In this document: positions 31,938 through 41,654 of the stretch, piece by piece
Layout: each line of letters starts with the position of its first letter
Position numbering within the stretch: the first letter of the stretch is position 1
Source: JAVBRD01 sp031548365
GTDB taxonomy: Bacteria; Bacillota; Clostridia; Christensenellales; UBA1750
Assembly (NCBI GenBank): GCA_031548365.1
Contig: JAVBRD010000010.1
Span: forward strand, 62,001 to 126,000
DNA: 64,000 nucleotides
Direction: 5' to 3'
Notes under the pieces: model-generated
What the model was told of the DNA's origin: nothing
The model's database searches: none
Seen by the model: the letters and a program-made list of their open reading frames with translations, nothing else
Program-made: the position numbers and the translations under genes

Positions 31938-34622
31938 TTACGCTTCCTTGCCGCAGCAGTGCTTGTATTTCTTGCCGCTTCCGCAGGGGCAGGGATCGTT
32001 TCGGCCGACGCGATCCGAAGCCTTACTCTTCTTTGGCGCTGCAGGTAGGTTGTCGCCATGGGTTGCGGCGGTGGGTGTCGCGACCTCCTGGCGCTCAATT
32101 TTCTTCTCAAACGCGATGTGGAAGAGCATGCGAACGGTCTCCTCGCGGATGGACGCGATCATCTGCTCAAACATCTCATATCCTTCGAGTTTGTACGCGA
32201 CAACCGGATCTTTCTGCGCGTAAGCGCGCAGGCCAATGCCCGCACGGAGCTGATCCATGGCGTCGATGTTGTCCATCCAGTGTTCATCGACCGAGCGCAA
32301 GAGCACCACGCGCTCGACCTCGCGCATATCAACGCCCACATCGTTCGCGGCTTTTTCGCGAGCGGAGTACAGCTCGCTTGCGCGGGCGTAGAGCGCTTCC
32401 TTGATCTGCTCGATTCCCATCCCCTCGGTAATGCGGGTGACGTCACCCGGTGCCAAGCACAGACGTGAGAGTTCGCGGTCGAGCGCGTCAATGCGCCAGT
32501 CTTCTCCGCCTTCATCGTTGCAGTGCTGGTCGACACTCTCGTCAATGATGCGCTTCACCATATCGAAGATGGTCTTGCGCATGTCGTCGCCTTCAAGCAC
32601 TTGCTTGCGCTGCGCGTAAATAACCTCACGCTGGAGGTTCATCACGTCATCGTACTGAAGGACGTGCTTGCGGATGTCGAAGTTACGGCCTTCAACGCGC
32701 TTCTGAGCGTTTTCAATCTGTTTGGAGAGCATGCCCTGCTCGATTGCTTCGTCCTCTTGAAGGCCGAGACGCTCGACCAGCGGCGCGATGCGATCGCCGC
32801 CGAACAGGCGCATCAGGTCGTCCTCAAGCGCGATATAGAAGCGTGAGGAGCCAGGGTCACCTTGGCGTCCCGCGCGGCCGCGCAGCTGATTGTCGATGCG
32901 GCGCGCTTCGTGGCGCTCTGTGCCGATGATCGCGAGGCCGCCGACCGCGACTACCTTCTCGTGCTCGGAATCCGTGCTTTTTTTGAACTCGGAGAGCTTG
33001 TCGCGGTACGCGTTTTTGGCATTCCGCTCCTCCTCGCTCCGCGCGTCCTCGTGGCTTGTCGCCGCCTCGATCAGCTCGTCGGTGTAGCCCTCGCCGCGCA
33101 TCCACTGACGGGCAAGGAACTCGGGGTTGCCACCCAGCAGGATGTCGGTCCCGCGCCCCGCCATGTTCGTTGCGATGGTCACGCTGCCGAACTTGCCCGC
33201 TTGCGCGACGATTTCGGCCTCTTTTTCATGGTGCTTTGCGTTGAGCACAACATGCCTGACGCCTTTTTGCTCAAGCAAGTGCGAGAGGTGCTCCGATTTT
33301 TCAACTGAAACCGTGCCGACGAGTACGGGCTGTCCAGTCTTGTTGCGCGCGATGATGTCCTCGACAACCGCGCGGAACTTGCCCGCCTCCGTGCGGTAAA
33401 TGCGGTCGTCCTCGTCTTTGCGGATCATGGGTCTGTAAGTCGGGATCTGCACGACGTCGAGCTTGTAGATTGCCTGGAACTCGCCCTCTTCGGTCTTGGC
33501 CGTTCCCGTCATGCCTGACAGCTTTTTATACATGCGGAAATAGTTCTGGAACGTGATCGTAGCGAGCGTCTTGGATTCGCGCTCGACCTTGACGCCTTCC
33601 TTGGCCTCAATCGCCTGATGAAGCCCTTCTGAGTACCGGCGTCCCACCATGAGGCGGCCGGTGAACTCATCGACGATGATGACCTCGCCGTCCTTGACGA
33701 CATAGTCGACATCGCGCTTCATCATGAACCGCGCCTTGAGCGCTTGATGGATGTGGTGGTTTAAGTCCGTGTTCTCCGCGTCGCCGATGTTGGGCACGCC
33801 GAAAAACTTTTCGGCTTTCTCAACGCCCGCGTCAATAAGGTTGATCGCCTTGAGTTTTTCGTCGCGCGTAAAATCAATTTCGGGCGTAAGCCTGGAGGCG
33901 AATTTGTCAGCCTTGTCGTATAGCTCGGTCGATTTCTCGCCCTGTCCCGAAATGATCAGCGGTGTGCGCGCCTCGTCAACCAGGATGGAGTCAACCTCGT
34001 CTACGACCGCGAACGCGTGACCACGCTGAACCATGTGTTCTTTGCGTACCACCATGTTGTCGCGCAGGTAGTCGAAGCCCAGTTCGTTATTTGTGCCGTA
34101 AGTGATGTCGGCGGCGTACGCGTCGCGGCGTTCTTCGTTGTCAAGTCCATGCAAAATCACGCCGACGGTTAGTCCAAGAAAATTATGGAGCTTGGCCATC
34201 CAATGGCCTTGAAAGCGCGCGAGATAGTCGTTGACGGTAACCACATGCACGCCTTTACCCGCAATGGCGTTAAGGTACGCGGGCAGCGTGGCGGCGAGTG
34301 TCTTGCCCTCGCCCGTCTTCATCTCGGCAATGCGTCCCTGATGGAGCACGATGCCGCAAGCGAGCTGTGTGGGGAACGGTTTTTGCCCGAGTACTCGCAC
34401 CGACGCCTCACTCACCACCGCGAACGCTTCGGGGAGCAAATCGTCCAGCGACTGACCCTCCGCGAAACGCTGTTTAAACTCGTCCGTTTTTGCGCGAAGC
34501 TCAGCGTCAGTCAAAGCCTTCATCTTTGGTTCAAGGCCCTCGATGACGGCAACTGTTTTCATGAGTTTTCTTACTTCGGCATCATCGTTATTGCCGAACA
34601 GTTTGCTGATAAAATTCAACAA
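31938..34622 (-). CDS. secA: Preprotein translocase ATPase SecA
   Basis: An 894-residue motor that pushes preproteins through SecYEG. Seen are R-I-A-E-M-K-T-G-E-G-K-T-L (Walker A), V-D-E-V-D-S-I-L-V-D-E-A-R-T-P-L (DEAD-type), T-N-M-A-G-R-G-T-D-I-L-L-G-G, G-R-A-G-R-Q-G-D-P-G and the C-terminal SecB/lipid zinc site C-P-C-G-S-G-K-K-Y-K-H-C-C. The TTG at 34622 follows AGGAGG by nine bases; a second TTG lies next to it. A promoter lies at 34654-34682. The radical SAM gene starts 53 bases after its stop. Confidence 0.98.
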   Translation of the reverse strand: MLNFISKLFGNNDDAEVRKLMKTVAVIEGLEPKMKALTDAELRAKTDEFKQRFAEGQSLDDLLPEAFAVVSEASVRVLGQKPFPTQLACGIVLHQGRIAEMKTGEGKTLAATLPAYLNAIAGKGVHVVTVNDYLARFQGHWMAKLHNFLGLTVGVILHGLDNEERRDAYAADITYGTNNELGFDYLRDNMVVRKEHMVQRGHAFAVVDEVDSILVDEARTPLIISGQGEKSTELYDKADKFASRLTPEIDFTRDEKLKAINLIDAGVEKAEKFFGVPNIGDAENTDLNHHIHQALKARFMMKRDVDYVVKDGEVIIVDEFTGRLMVGRRYSEGLHQAIEAKEGVKVERESKTLATITFQNYFRMYKKLSGMTGTAKTEEGEFQAIYKLDVVQIPTYRPMIRKDEDDRIYRTEAGKFRAVVEDIIARNKTGQPVLVGTVSVEKSEHLSHLLEQKGVRHVVLNAKHHEKEAEIVAQAGKFGSVTIATNMAGRGTDILLGGNPEFLARQWMRGEGYTDELIEAATSHEDARSEEERNAKNAYRDKLSEFKKSTDSEHEKVVAVGGLAIIGTERHEARRIDNQLRGRAGRQGDPGSSRFYIALEDDLMRLFGGDRIAPLVERLGLQEDEAIEQGMLSKQIENAQKRVEGRNFDIRKHVLQYDDVMNLQREVIYAQRKQVLEGDDMRKTIFDMVKRIIDESVDQHCNDEGGEDWRIDALDRELSRLCLAPGDVTRITEGMGIEQIKEALYARASELYSAREKAANDVGVDMREVERVVLLRSVDEHWMDNIDAMDQLRAGIGLRAYAQKDPVVAYKLEGYEMFEQMIASIREETVRMLFHIAFEKKIERQEVATPTAATHGDNLPAAPKKSKASDRVGRNDPCPCGSGKKYKHCCGKEA

Positions 34623-34653
34623 GTAAGGGTTCCTCCTAAGGGTCATTCAGATT

Positions 34654-34682
34654 ATTTTACCACGCTCACGCTTTTGTTACAA
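34654..34682 (-). promoter_or_regulatory. Promoter for secA
   Basis: On the minus strand TTGTAA (34682-34677), a 17-base spacer and TAAAAT (34659-34654, five of six), 31 bases before the secA start. Confidence 0.6.
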
Positions 34683-34723
34683 CCGGTGAATGCCTGGCAG
34701 AAATGATTATCACGAAACAACGC

Positions 34724-34745
34724 GCCCGCCCCTATCGGGGCGGGC
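34724..34745 (-). terminator. GC-rich hairpin after rpmB
   Basis: A 9-bp perfect stem GCCCGCCCC (34724-34732) with its complement (34737-34745) and a 4-base loop, seven bases after the rpmB stop. The minus-strand tail is GCGTTGTTTCG, only moderately U-rich. Confidence 0.65.
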
Positions 34746-34751
34746 AGCAGG

Positions 34752-34955
34752 TTATTGCCTGGGGCGATTGGTTTTTGTCATGGTTCGCATGCAGCGGGTG
34801 CACGCTTTTACGCGCTGCTTGACGCCGTGCTCAACGACCGTCATGACCTGTATGTTGGGCTTGAACACGCGGTTACTTCTGCCGGTGACGTAAACTGACC
34901 GATGCGTTACCGCCACGCCGTAAGTGGGTTTTTTCCCACAGATCTCACATATCAA
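34752..34955 (-). CDS. rpmB: Ribosomal protein L28
   Basis: A 67-residue large-subunit protein. C-E-I-C-G-K-K-P and C-T-R-C-M-R form the four-Cys zinc version of L28, with R-V-F-K-P-N-I-Q in the middle. The start is a TTG with GGAGAG a few bases before. It stands alone, preceded by a structured leader with a terminator (35037-35074), a strong ribosome site and an 8-codon frame (34981-35007), which together suggest regulation in cis. Confidence 0.94.
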   Translation of the reverse strand: MICEICGKKPTYGVAVTHRSVYVTGRSNRVFKPNIQVMTVVEHGVKQRVKACTRCMRTMTKTNRPRQ

Positions 34956-34980
34956 GGGACTCTCTCCTATGCTCCTACGC

Positions 34981-35007
34981 TCAGACGCTCTCTATCCTAG
35001 GCGGCAT
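34981..35007 (-). CDS. Possible 8-residue leader peptide before rpmB
   Basis: An ATG (35007) with a near-ideal GGAGGG six bases upstream opens an 8-codon frame (M-P-P-R-I-E-S-V, then TGA). It lies between the leader terminator and the rpmB start. The ribosome site is stronger than that of rpmB itself, so ribosomes surely could load here; whether the peptide matters is unknown. Confidence 0.35.
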   Translation of the reverse strand: MPPRIESV

Positions 35008-35036
35008 ACAACACCCTCCTTCGATACGCGCACAAC

Positions 35037-35074
35037 AAAAAGCCGTGCGCGGCAAACACAAACGCGCGCACGGC
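35037..35074 (-). terminator. Intrinsic terminator inside the rpmB leader
   Basis: On the minus strand, a perfect 10-bp stem (35074-35065 with 35051-35042) is followed by TTTTTG. It lies between the promoter at 35208-35236 and rpmB, so it either ends a small RNA or acts as an attenuator. Confidence 0.75.
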
Positions 35075-35200
35075 CTTGCACCAACGATCGCAAGATCCTC
35101 GCGCCACATTTTTCAACAACAAACAAACCGCATTTTACGCGGCTTATCGCGTTAGAGAATTATGCAGCGATAGGCATCGGACGACCTCGATTCATCAAGC
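35075..35200 (-). ncRNA. Predicted structured leader or small RNA upstream of rpmB
   Basis: From the predicted start near 35200, the minus-strand RNA can form small hairpins: CGAT with ATCG near its 5-prime end, AAGCCGC with GCGGUUU (35145-35139 with 35131-35125, one G-U pair), and CUUGC with GCAAG (near 35095-35076). It then ends at the terminator at 35037. No good coding frame covers it. I know no named family that it fits; ribosomal-protein leaders are a class with such layout. Confidence 0.45.
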
Positions 35201-35207
35201 TAATGAC

Positions 35208-35236
35208 AGTATACCAAACGAGTTCGAACGTTGCAA
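35208..35236 (-). promoter_or_regulatory. Promoter for the rpmB leader RNA
   Basis: On the minus strand TTGCAA (35236-35231), a 17-base spacer and TATACT (35213-35208, five of six). Confidence 0.6.
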
Positions 35237-35586
35237 GCACCTCGGGTGTTGTGTTTTGTCGGCGCACGCAGTGATTGCCCGGCGCGCCGAAACGCGGCCG
35301 TGTGCAATAGCATTTCGCTTGATGTATATGATGAACGCTGCCACGCAAACGCGGAGGACGTCCGAAGGTTAGCCCTCCGAAATAGAGAGGATACCGAATT
35401 GCTCTTGGCTGGGTCAACTTGCACGACTTTTCATTCAATTGCGCGCTCCTGTTCGAGCGTTTCCAAATTCGCATTATCTGCAAAGACCGCCCCGATGCGC
35501 GCAGAAATCTGGCATTGCGCTCAAAAGCAACTCCGCTGTCCGCTGGGCGTCTTCCGTACGCTGCCCCGAATGCGCCGAGTACGTAG
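35237..35586. other. Intergenic stretch with degenerate coding-like segments
   Basis: About 350 bases between the rpmB leader promoter and the broken methyltransferase. Short coding-like pieces occur on the plus strand in different frames, such as V-R-C-P-E-C-A-E-Y-V-E-D-A-V-N at 35557-35603, which reads well into the methyltransferase frame if one base is removed at 35605-35610. Nothing intact is present. It may be the decayed 5-prime part of the neighbouring gene. Confidence 0.4.
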
Positions 35587-36179
35587 AAGACGCGGTCAAC
35601 GCCGCCCCCCGACGGCCTCACCCCAAAGGAGATCCTCGCGGCGGAATTGTGGGTGATGGGACGCTGCGAGCATTTCGTGACGTTTACGCGCCCGGAGCAC
35701 ATGGCCGAAGGGTACGGCTTCATTCGCGGCTGGAGAAAAGAGCGCCTGCTGGAGCTTGCGGATTTGAAGGCAAAGCTGTGCTGGACGTGGGCAGCGGCTC
35801 AGGCCGCCTTGCGTTCGCGGCCGCGACCGTCGCGCGCGAAGTCTACGCAAGCGAGCCTGTTTGCACCCTTCGCGAGTTTATGCGCGAGGAGTTCGCGCGC
35901 AGGGGCATTCGCGTCATGCGCGTGACGGACGGCATGGCTGACAACCTGCCGTACCCCGACAACACCTTTGACATCGTCGTATCCGGACACGTCGTCGGCG
36001 ACGACCATGACGCCGAGATCGCCGAACTCACGCGAGTGTGCCGTGCCGGCGGCACGCTGATCGATTGTCTTGGCGAATCCGTGACAGATGGCATCGACGC
36101 TGAACTGCGTCGTCGCGGCTGGGAAGAGTATCCGTACACGAGCTTCTACGGCGGCAAAGTCCGCCGCTACCGCAAGTAA
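35587..36179 (+). pseudogene. Class I SAM-dependent methyltransferase, apparently frameshifted
   Basis: The C-terminal frame (to TAA at 36177-36179) has V-L-D-V-G-S-G-S-G-R-L (SAM motif I), D-G-M-A-D-N-L-P-Y-P-D-N-T-F-D-I-V-V-S-G-H-V in two pieces (motif II/III) and a G-G-K-V-R-R-Y-R-K end. The part before motif I reads well only in another frame (L-T-P-K-E-I-L-A-A-E-L-W-V-M-G-R and E-G-Y-G-F-I-R-G-W-R-K-E-R), which must shift by one base near 35761-35770. A second shift near the C-run 35605-35610 would join a Cys-motif segment upstream. Two indels suggest a decayed gene or assembly errors. The substrate is unknown. Confidence 0.7.
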
Positions 36180-36199
36180 GTGAGCAAATAACATCGTAA

Positions 36200-36234
36200 A
36201 AAGGGAGACCGAATTGCGGCCTCCCTTTGGGTTT
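36200..36234. terminator. Bidirectional terminator
   Basis: AAAGGGAG (36200-36207) pairs with CTCCCTTT (36221-36228), with an inner CCG/CGG extension. AAAAA and TTT flanks suit both the plus-strand methyltransferase and the converging regulator gene. Confidence 0.75.
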
Positions 36235-36241
36235 CTGTCAG

Positions 36242-36850
36242 TTATATCATGCCCTTCTTCTCCGCGTGTCTTGACAAGACCTCCTTCCAGTGTTCACTCG
36301 AAATGAGTGATTTCGCCTCGGAGAGATCGACGTACCGGCCTTTCCCCCAATTCTGAATCACCAGCTCGGCAAGAAGACCATCCATTAAAAACTCGTCGCT
36401 CAGCATCTCCTGAAAATCCACGTTCATGCGTGCGCTCACGCCAGCGATCATCCCCTCGTACACCGTGTTATCGCGGCCTATCAGGTTCCCAAGGCGCGCG
36501 AGTGAATCCACGCCCTCCCGTATGTCCCGCGCCGACATGCGTTTTTCAAACTTCGTCACTATTCGTCCTCCATTGAGGAGGTGGTCGATTGTCGTTTCCA
36601 ACACGGCGGACAAATCGCAGAGCAACGCGGTATCGGGGAGCGCGCGCCCACTCTCCCATTTAGAAACCGCCTGCGGTGAAACACAGAGCCGCTCCGCAAG
36701 CTGCGTCTGCGTTAAACGTTTGCTCTTTCGCAGCAAGGCGATGATCGCACCGACCTCCGTTGAATCGACCAACCCGCTCACCTCAAATAAATGATGATCC
36801 CGAACTAGTTCAGGATCATCATACCTTGGTTCGCTCACATAATCAAACAC
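36242..36850 (-). CDS. XRE family helix-turn-helix regulator
   Basis: A 202-residue protein with a Cro/C1-type HTH at about residues 35-92: A-L-L-R-K-S-K-R-L-T-Q-T-Q-L-A-E-R-L and V-S-P-Q-A-V-S-K-W-E-S-G-R-A-L-P-D form the turn and recognition helix. The C-terminal 100 residues contain no named domain that I can see. The start is uncertain: the GTG at 36850 has only a weak ribosome site. It is separate from icd (80 bases) and its targets are unknown. Confidence 0.88.
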   Translation of the reverse strand: MFDYVSEPRYDDPELVRDHHLFEVSGLVDSTEVGAIIALLRKSKRLTQTQLAERLCVSPQAVSKWESGRALPDTALLCDLSAVLETTIDHLLNGGRIVTKFEKRMSARDIREGVDSLARLGNLIGRDNTVYEGMIAGVSARMNVDFQEMLSDEFLMDGLLAELVIQNWGKGRYVDLSEAKSLISSEHWKEVLSRHAEKKGMI

Positions 36851-36930
36851 CGCCTGGTTGTGTCATCGTGTATATCCCTCAACCGTTCCGCGGCGAAAAC
36901 GACGGATACTAAAGGACTGATCACGCCGTC

Positions 36931-38121
<1,191 letters not shown>

Positions 38122-38139
38122 TGAACTCTCTCCCTTAAA

Positions 38140-40782
38140 CTATTTCGCGAGTACCAAAATGTCAAACGGATAGTGCCCCGCGTTGCGGCCATACAGCGCA
38201 AGTCCGCCTGCCGCGTCTTCTGGAACCGAGAGCGAAAGCGTGAGGCGTCCCGTTTCGATCGCACGCCGGGCTACGTCTGTGGGGACCGCGGCACGGCAGA
38301 GGTAACCGTAGGATCCGGCCTCATCAAGCAAGCGGGGTGTTTTCTGGTAGTGCCATGAAAGCGCGCCACGGCTGTCGGCGGGATCGTTGCGGAGATTGAA
38401 GCGGCCAATGCTTTCGCCATTGACTGCGACCTCAACCGCCGAGGGGTGCTCGTGCTCGTCGGTCATGAAGTATGAGTTCGGGTTCTCGCCCGGATCCTGG
38501 CGGTATCCTTGCATGTAGTCATGCGAATGCGCGTAGTCGGTCGCGCCTGCGTCTTTTTTGAGCACACGTTTTGAGCCCGCTTCAAAAACGATCTCAAGCC
38601 CATTCGCGCCGTTAAGCGAAGAGATGTCCACCTCATAGCTCACGCGCCCTGTACTCGCACCGTTGAGCTTGTTTTGCGAGAGTGCCTTCCACGAAAGGGC
38701 AAACGTGTTCGCCGTATAATCAGCGGGACGGACAGCTACCGCGTTTGCGATGGGGCCACGCACGTCGAATGTAATGAAGTTGCGCATGAGCGTGTGTCCA
38801 TCCTTGATCAGCTCCACGCAGAACACCGAGAGCGCCGCTATGGATGGCATGGTGACGCGAACGGGTACAAGCTCTGTCAGACCGTAGCCTTGCGCCTCAA
38901 ACTCGAACTCGCCATGCGCGTCTGTCTCCTGAACGCCAAGCGCGTCGCGCCATAGTTTCCAGCGGACTTTGAGTGTGCTGTGCCGCGTGGTGTTGTTAAA
39001 GCACGAGTAGACCAGCGGTATTTCCACCGTGTCACCTGAACCCAGTGTGCGACACGGCGGCGCGTCGATCGCAAGGAAATCGGGCGAGTGCAGATCGGCA
39101 ATGGTCATGCCGGGCGCGTAGTCGCCGTAGCCAAAGTCCTTTTTCTCGTTGCCAAGACGATAATATCCGTTCCATTCGTTGACCACGTCGTGAAACTCGG
39201 TGAACACAAATCCGCACATTTTTCTTTGGAGGCGGAACTCGTTAAGCATGTAACGGTAGTGCCACGCGATGTCGCTGTCACCAGCGCTCCCGTCCACGCC
39301 CCAGACCATGCCGCACTCGCTGTTCATGAAAGGTACATCCCCGCAGCGGTTGGGCCCGATGTAGTTTTCCGGCGAAGTCGGATACGCACCCTCTGCGCGG
39401 CGGCGAACGTGGTCTTTGACATTCTCGTAACCGTTGATGTAGAAGTGCCACGAGTTGATATCGGTTATGACGTGGTCGTCGTTGCACGCGCTGTTGTCCT
39501 CGACAAGGCGCGTGGCGTCCAGTTCCTTGACCATGTTATACATCGCGCGCACGTACTCCTGCGTTTCAGGAAGGTATGCGCGTTGGTTCTCACCAATCTT
39601 GGACTTAAGGCCCCACGTCTCGTTGAAGATGACCCACGAAAAAATGGAGGGATGGTTGAAATCGCGCGCGATGATCTCTCGCGTTTCGTTTTCCCAGGCA
39701 TTGCGCGCGCGTTCATTGGGCTCGCCCCAGAAACACCCCATGTCTTCCTGAACGAGCACGCCCAGCTTATCGCACCAGTAGAGCTTACGCGGTTCCTCTG
39801 GCTTGATGTGGATACGCACAAAATTCAGGCCCAGTTCTTTTAAGCGCTTGACCTCGTCGATGATGTCTTGCTCGCTTGGGAGCGTGAAATACCCTTTTGG
39901 ATTGAAGCTCTGGTCGAGTGTGCCGTTCAGGTATACCGGCCTGCGGTTGAGCGTGATGTACGGAAAATCCTGACCGTTGAACTTGGCGGCAGACACCTCG
40001 CGAATACCGAAGTAGGTGGCGATGACATCCTCGCCCAAGCGAACTGTCCCTTCGTACAGATGAGGCGTCGCGGGCGTCCACGCGATGTGGTCGTCCACGC
40101 GAAGGGTGATCTCGACTGTCCCTTTGCCTTCAGGCACGACGACATTGAGTGTGCGTTTGGCGTTTTCACCGAACTGCAGCTCCAGCGGCATCTCCGCGCG
40201 CACCGGTGAGTCAATCGAAAGCGTGAATGAAGCCTCCCCATCCACGCGGGTGATGATCTGCATGCGCTCGATATAGGTCAACGGACGTTCTTCAAGCCAG
40301 ATGGTCTGCCAGATGCCGCGGATTTCACCGTATCCCTGTTTTCCCCGCGTCTGGTAATCCTCGTCATTGTCCTCAACGCGGATCATGAGCATGTTTTCGC
40401 CGTCGGCGACCGCGGCTGTCACCTCAAACTCAAACTCGCCGTAACCGCCCTGATGACGGCCGACTTCCGCGCCGTTGATGTAGACGGTCGTCCAGTAGTC
40501 CGCCGCACCAATGCAAAGGAACAAGCGGGCGTTGGTCTTTTTCTGTGCAGTGAACGTCCGTGCGTACCATGCAGCGCCCTTTTGATCGGCTGCGACGCCA
40601 GACAGCGGGCATGTCCATGTAAAGGGAACGTTGATGGTCTTCTTGAGGTTTTCTATGGCGGGCAGGCTGTCCCCCACTTGTTTGGCAAAATCAAATGCCC
40701 ACTCACCGTTCAGGTTCTGCCAAGAAATCCTTTGGCGGTCAGGACGCGGGTGCTCCGGGCGTGGAATCTGTTTCAACGTCAT
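38140..40782 (-). CDS. Family 2 glycoside hydrolase (beta-galactosidase/glucuronidase type)
   Basis: An 880-residue GH2 enzyme. An N-terminal sugar-binding domain (N-L-N-G-E-W-A-F-D-F, then G-Q-R-H-type jelly roll) and immunoglobulin-like domain lead to the TIM barrel, with acid/base region F-N-E-T-W-G-L and nucleophile region in F-T-E-F-H-D. N-F-V-R-I-H-I-K-P-E and D-M-G-C-F-W-G-E also fit. A C-terminal part of about 300 residues follows. The substrate is uncertain. The ATG overlaps the HAD stop (TGATG), while AGGAG is only two bases from this ATG and eight from a TTG at 40776, which is equally likely. Confidence 0.9.
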   Translation of the reverse strand: MTLKQIPRPEHPRPDRQRISWQNLNGEWAFDFAKQVGDSLPAIENLKKTINVPFTWTCPLSGVAADQKGAAWYARTFTAQKKTNARLFLCIGAADYWTTVYINGAEVGRHQGGYGEFEFEVTAAVADGENMLMIRVEDNDEDYQTRGKQGYGEIRGIWQTIWLEERPLTYIERMQIITRVDGEASFTLSIDSPVRAEMPLELQFGENAKRTLNVVVPEGKGTVEITLRVDDHIAWTPATPHLYEGTVRLGEDVIATYFGIREVSAAKFNGQDFPYITLNRRPVYLNGTLDQSFNPKGYFTLPSEQDIIDEVKRLKELGLNFVRIHIKPEEPRKLYWCDKLGVLVQEDMGCFWGEPNERARNAWENETREIIARDFNHPSIFSWVIFNETWGLKSKIGENQRAYLPETQEYVRAMYNMVKELDATRLVEDNSACNDDHVITDINSWHFYINGYENVKDHVRRRAEGAYPTSPENYIGPNRCGDVPFMNSECGMVWGVDGSAGDSDIAWHYRYMLNEFRLQRKMCGFVFTEFHDVVNEWNGYYRLGNEKKDFGYGDYAPGMTIADLHSPDFLAIDAPPCRTLGSGDTVEIPLVYSCFNNTTRHSTLKVRWKLWRDALGVQETDAHGEFEFEAQGYGLTELVPVRVTMPSIAALSVFCVELIKDGHTLMRNFITFDVRGPIANAVAVRPADYTANTFALSWKALSQNKLNGASTGRVSYEVDISSLNGANGLEIVFEAGSKRVLKKDAGATDYAHSHDYMQGYRQDPGENPNSYFMTDEHEHPSAVEVAVNGESIGRFNLRNDPADSRGALSWHYQKTPRLLDEAGSYGYLCRAAVPTDVARRAIETGRLTLSLSVPEDAAGGLALYGRNAGHYPFDILVLAK

Positions 40783-41654
40783 CACTCCTGTTGCTCTGTT
40801 TTACTTAATGATTTTCTCATCTGGTCTCTTGATAACCGGATCAGGTTGTCACTGACGACCATACGGTCGATCGCTTTGATTACTGTCTTTTCCAGCTCTT
40901 TGCCCTCACTGTAATCGGCCTTGAAAATGTAATCGACACGGCCCCTGGTCAGCAGTTCGTCCACTTTGGGGCGGCCTTTGTTGGGGTAGACCGCGATTGA
41001 GCATCCGCCGTTGATGCGCACCTGCTTCATGCTGGGCACGTCGGTGAGGCCGTCTCCAAAGTAGATCATGTTGCGGAAAGGGATAGGGCGGTCTTCCTCT
41101 TCAACGTAACGGTTGAGCGCGTCGTCCTCGGTCGGGTCAAGCACACCCTTGTTGATTCGAAAAAGGTACTGCGTCTTATTGGTGTAATTGATCGCCTGCG
41201 CGGGCCAAACCGGCATGCCGGTCGGGTTGTAGAAAAAACGGCTGGCAAAGATTGCCTTAAAGTTCTGCGCGATGGGCGTACCTCTGATAATCTCCTCGAG
41301 CCCTGACGAAATGATATAGTGCTCAGGCGTCGCGCCCGCCTCAATAACGTGCGCGTTGACACGGCCAAACCATGTCTCCAGCCCCGGATAGAACGCGATG
41401 CCTTTGCCCAGGCTCTGAAACGATTTACTGGTTATGCTCTGTACGTTGCGCGCTTTATCAACCATCACGTACATGTAGGCGAGGATGCGATCCATCCGGT
41501 GTTTAACCGCCAGATCATCGCACTCGCGCCAGAAATCGTCGGGCCGCATTCCAACGCTTGGGATAAAGCCGTATTCTTGCATGTTCTTGGTGCTCAGCGT
41601 TTTGTCAAAGTCGTAAATCAACGCAATCACAGGCTTTTTGGGGGGCATGCTCAT
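40782..41654 (-). CDS. HAD-superfamily hydrolase
   Basis: A 290-residue phosphatase-like protein. Motif I is I-Y-D-F-D-K-T-L-S (residues 13-21), motif II lies in Y-I-I-S-S-G-L-E-E-I, and motif IV in M-I-Y-F-G-D-G-L-T-D-V-P-S. The DxDKTLS form and long cap are seen in a clostridial group annotated only as HAD. It overlaps the deaminase gene before it and the GH2 gene after it, so it belongs to the ahcY operon, but its substrate is unknown. Confidence 0.9.
   Translation of the reverse strand: MSMPPKKPVIALIYDFDKTLSTKNMQEYGFIPSVGMRPDDFWRECDDLAVKHRMDRILAYMYVMVDKARNVQSITSKSFQSLGKGIAFYPGLETWFGRVNAHVIEAGATPEHYIISSGLEEIIRGTPIAQNFKAIFASRFFYNPTGMPVWPAQAINYTNKTQYLFRINKGVLDPTEDDALNRYVEEEDRPIPFRNMIYFGDGLTDVPSMKQVRINGGCSIAVYPNKGRPKVDELLTRGRVDYIFKADYSEGKELEKTVIKAIDRMVVSDNLIRLSRDQMRKSLSKTEQQE

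Noticed and set aside
35160..35723. 187-codon minus-strand frame across the methyltransferase start and rpmB leader
   Set aside because: It runs through the predicted rpmB leader promoter, and its residue pattern resembles no family; only the promoter and leader features are supported.
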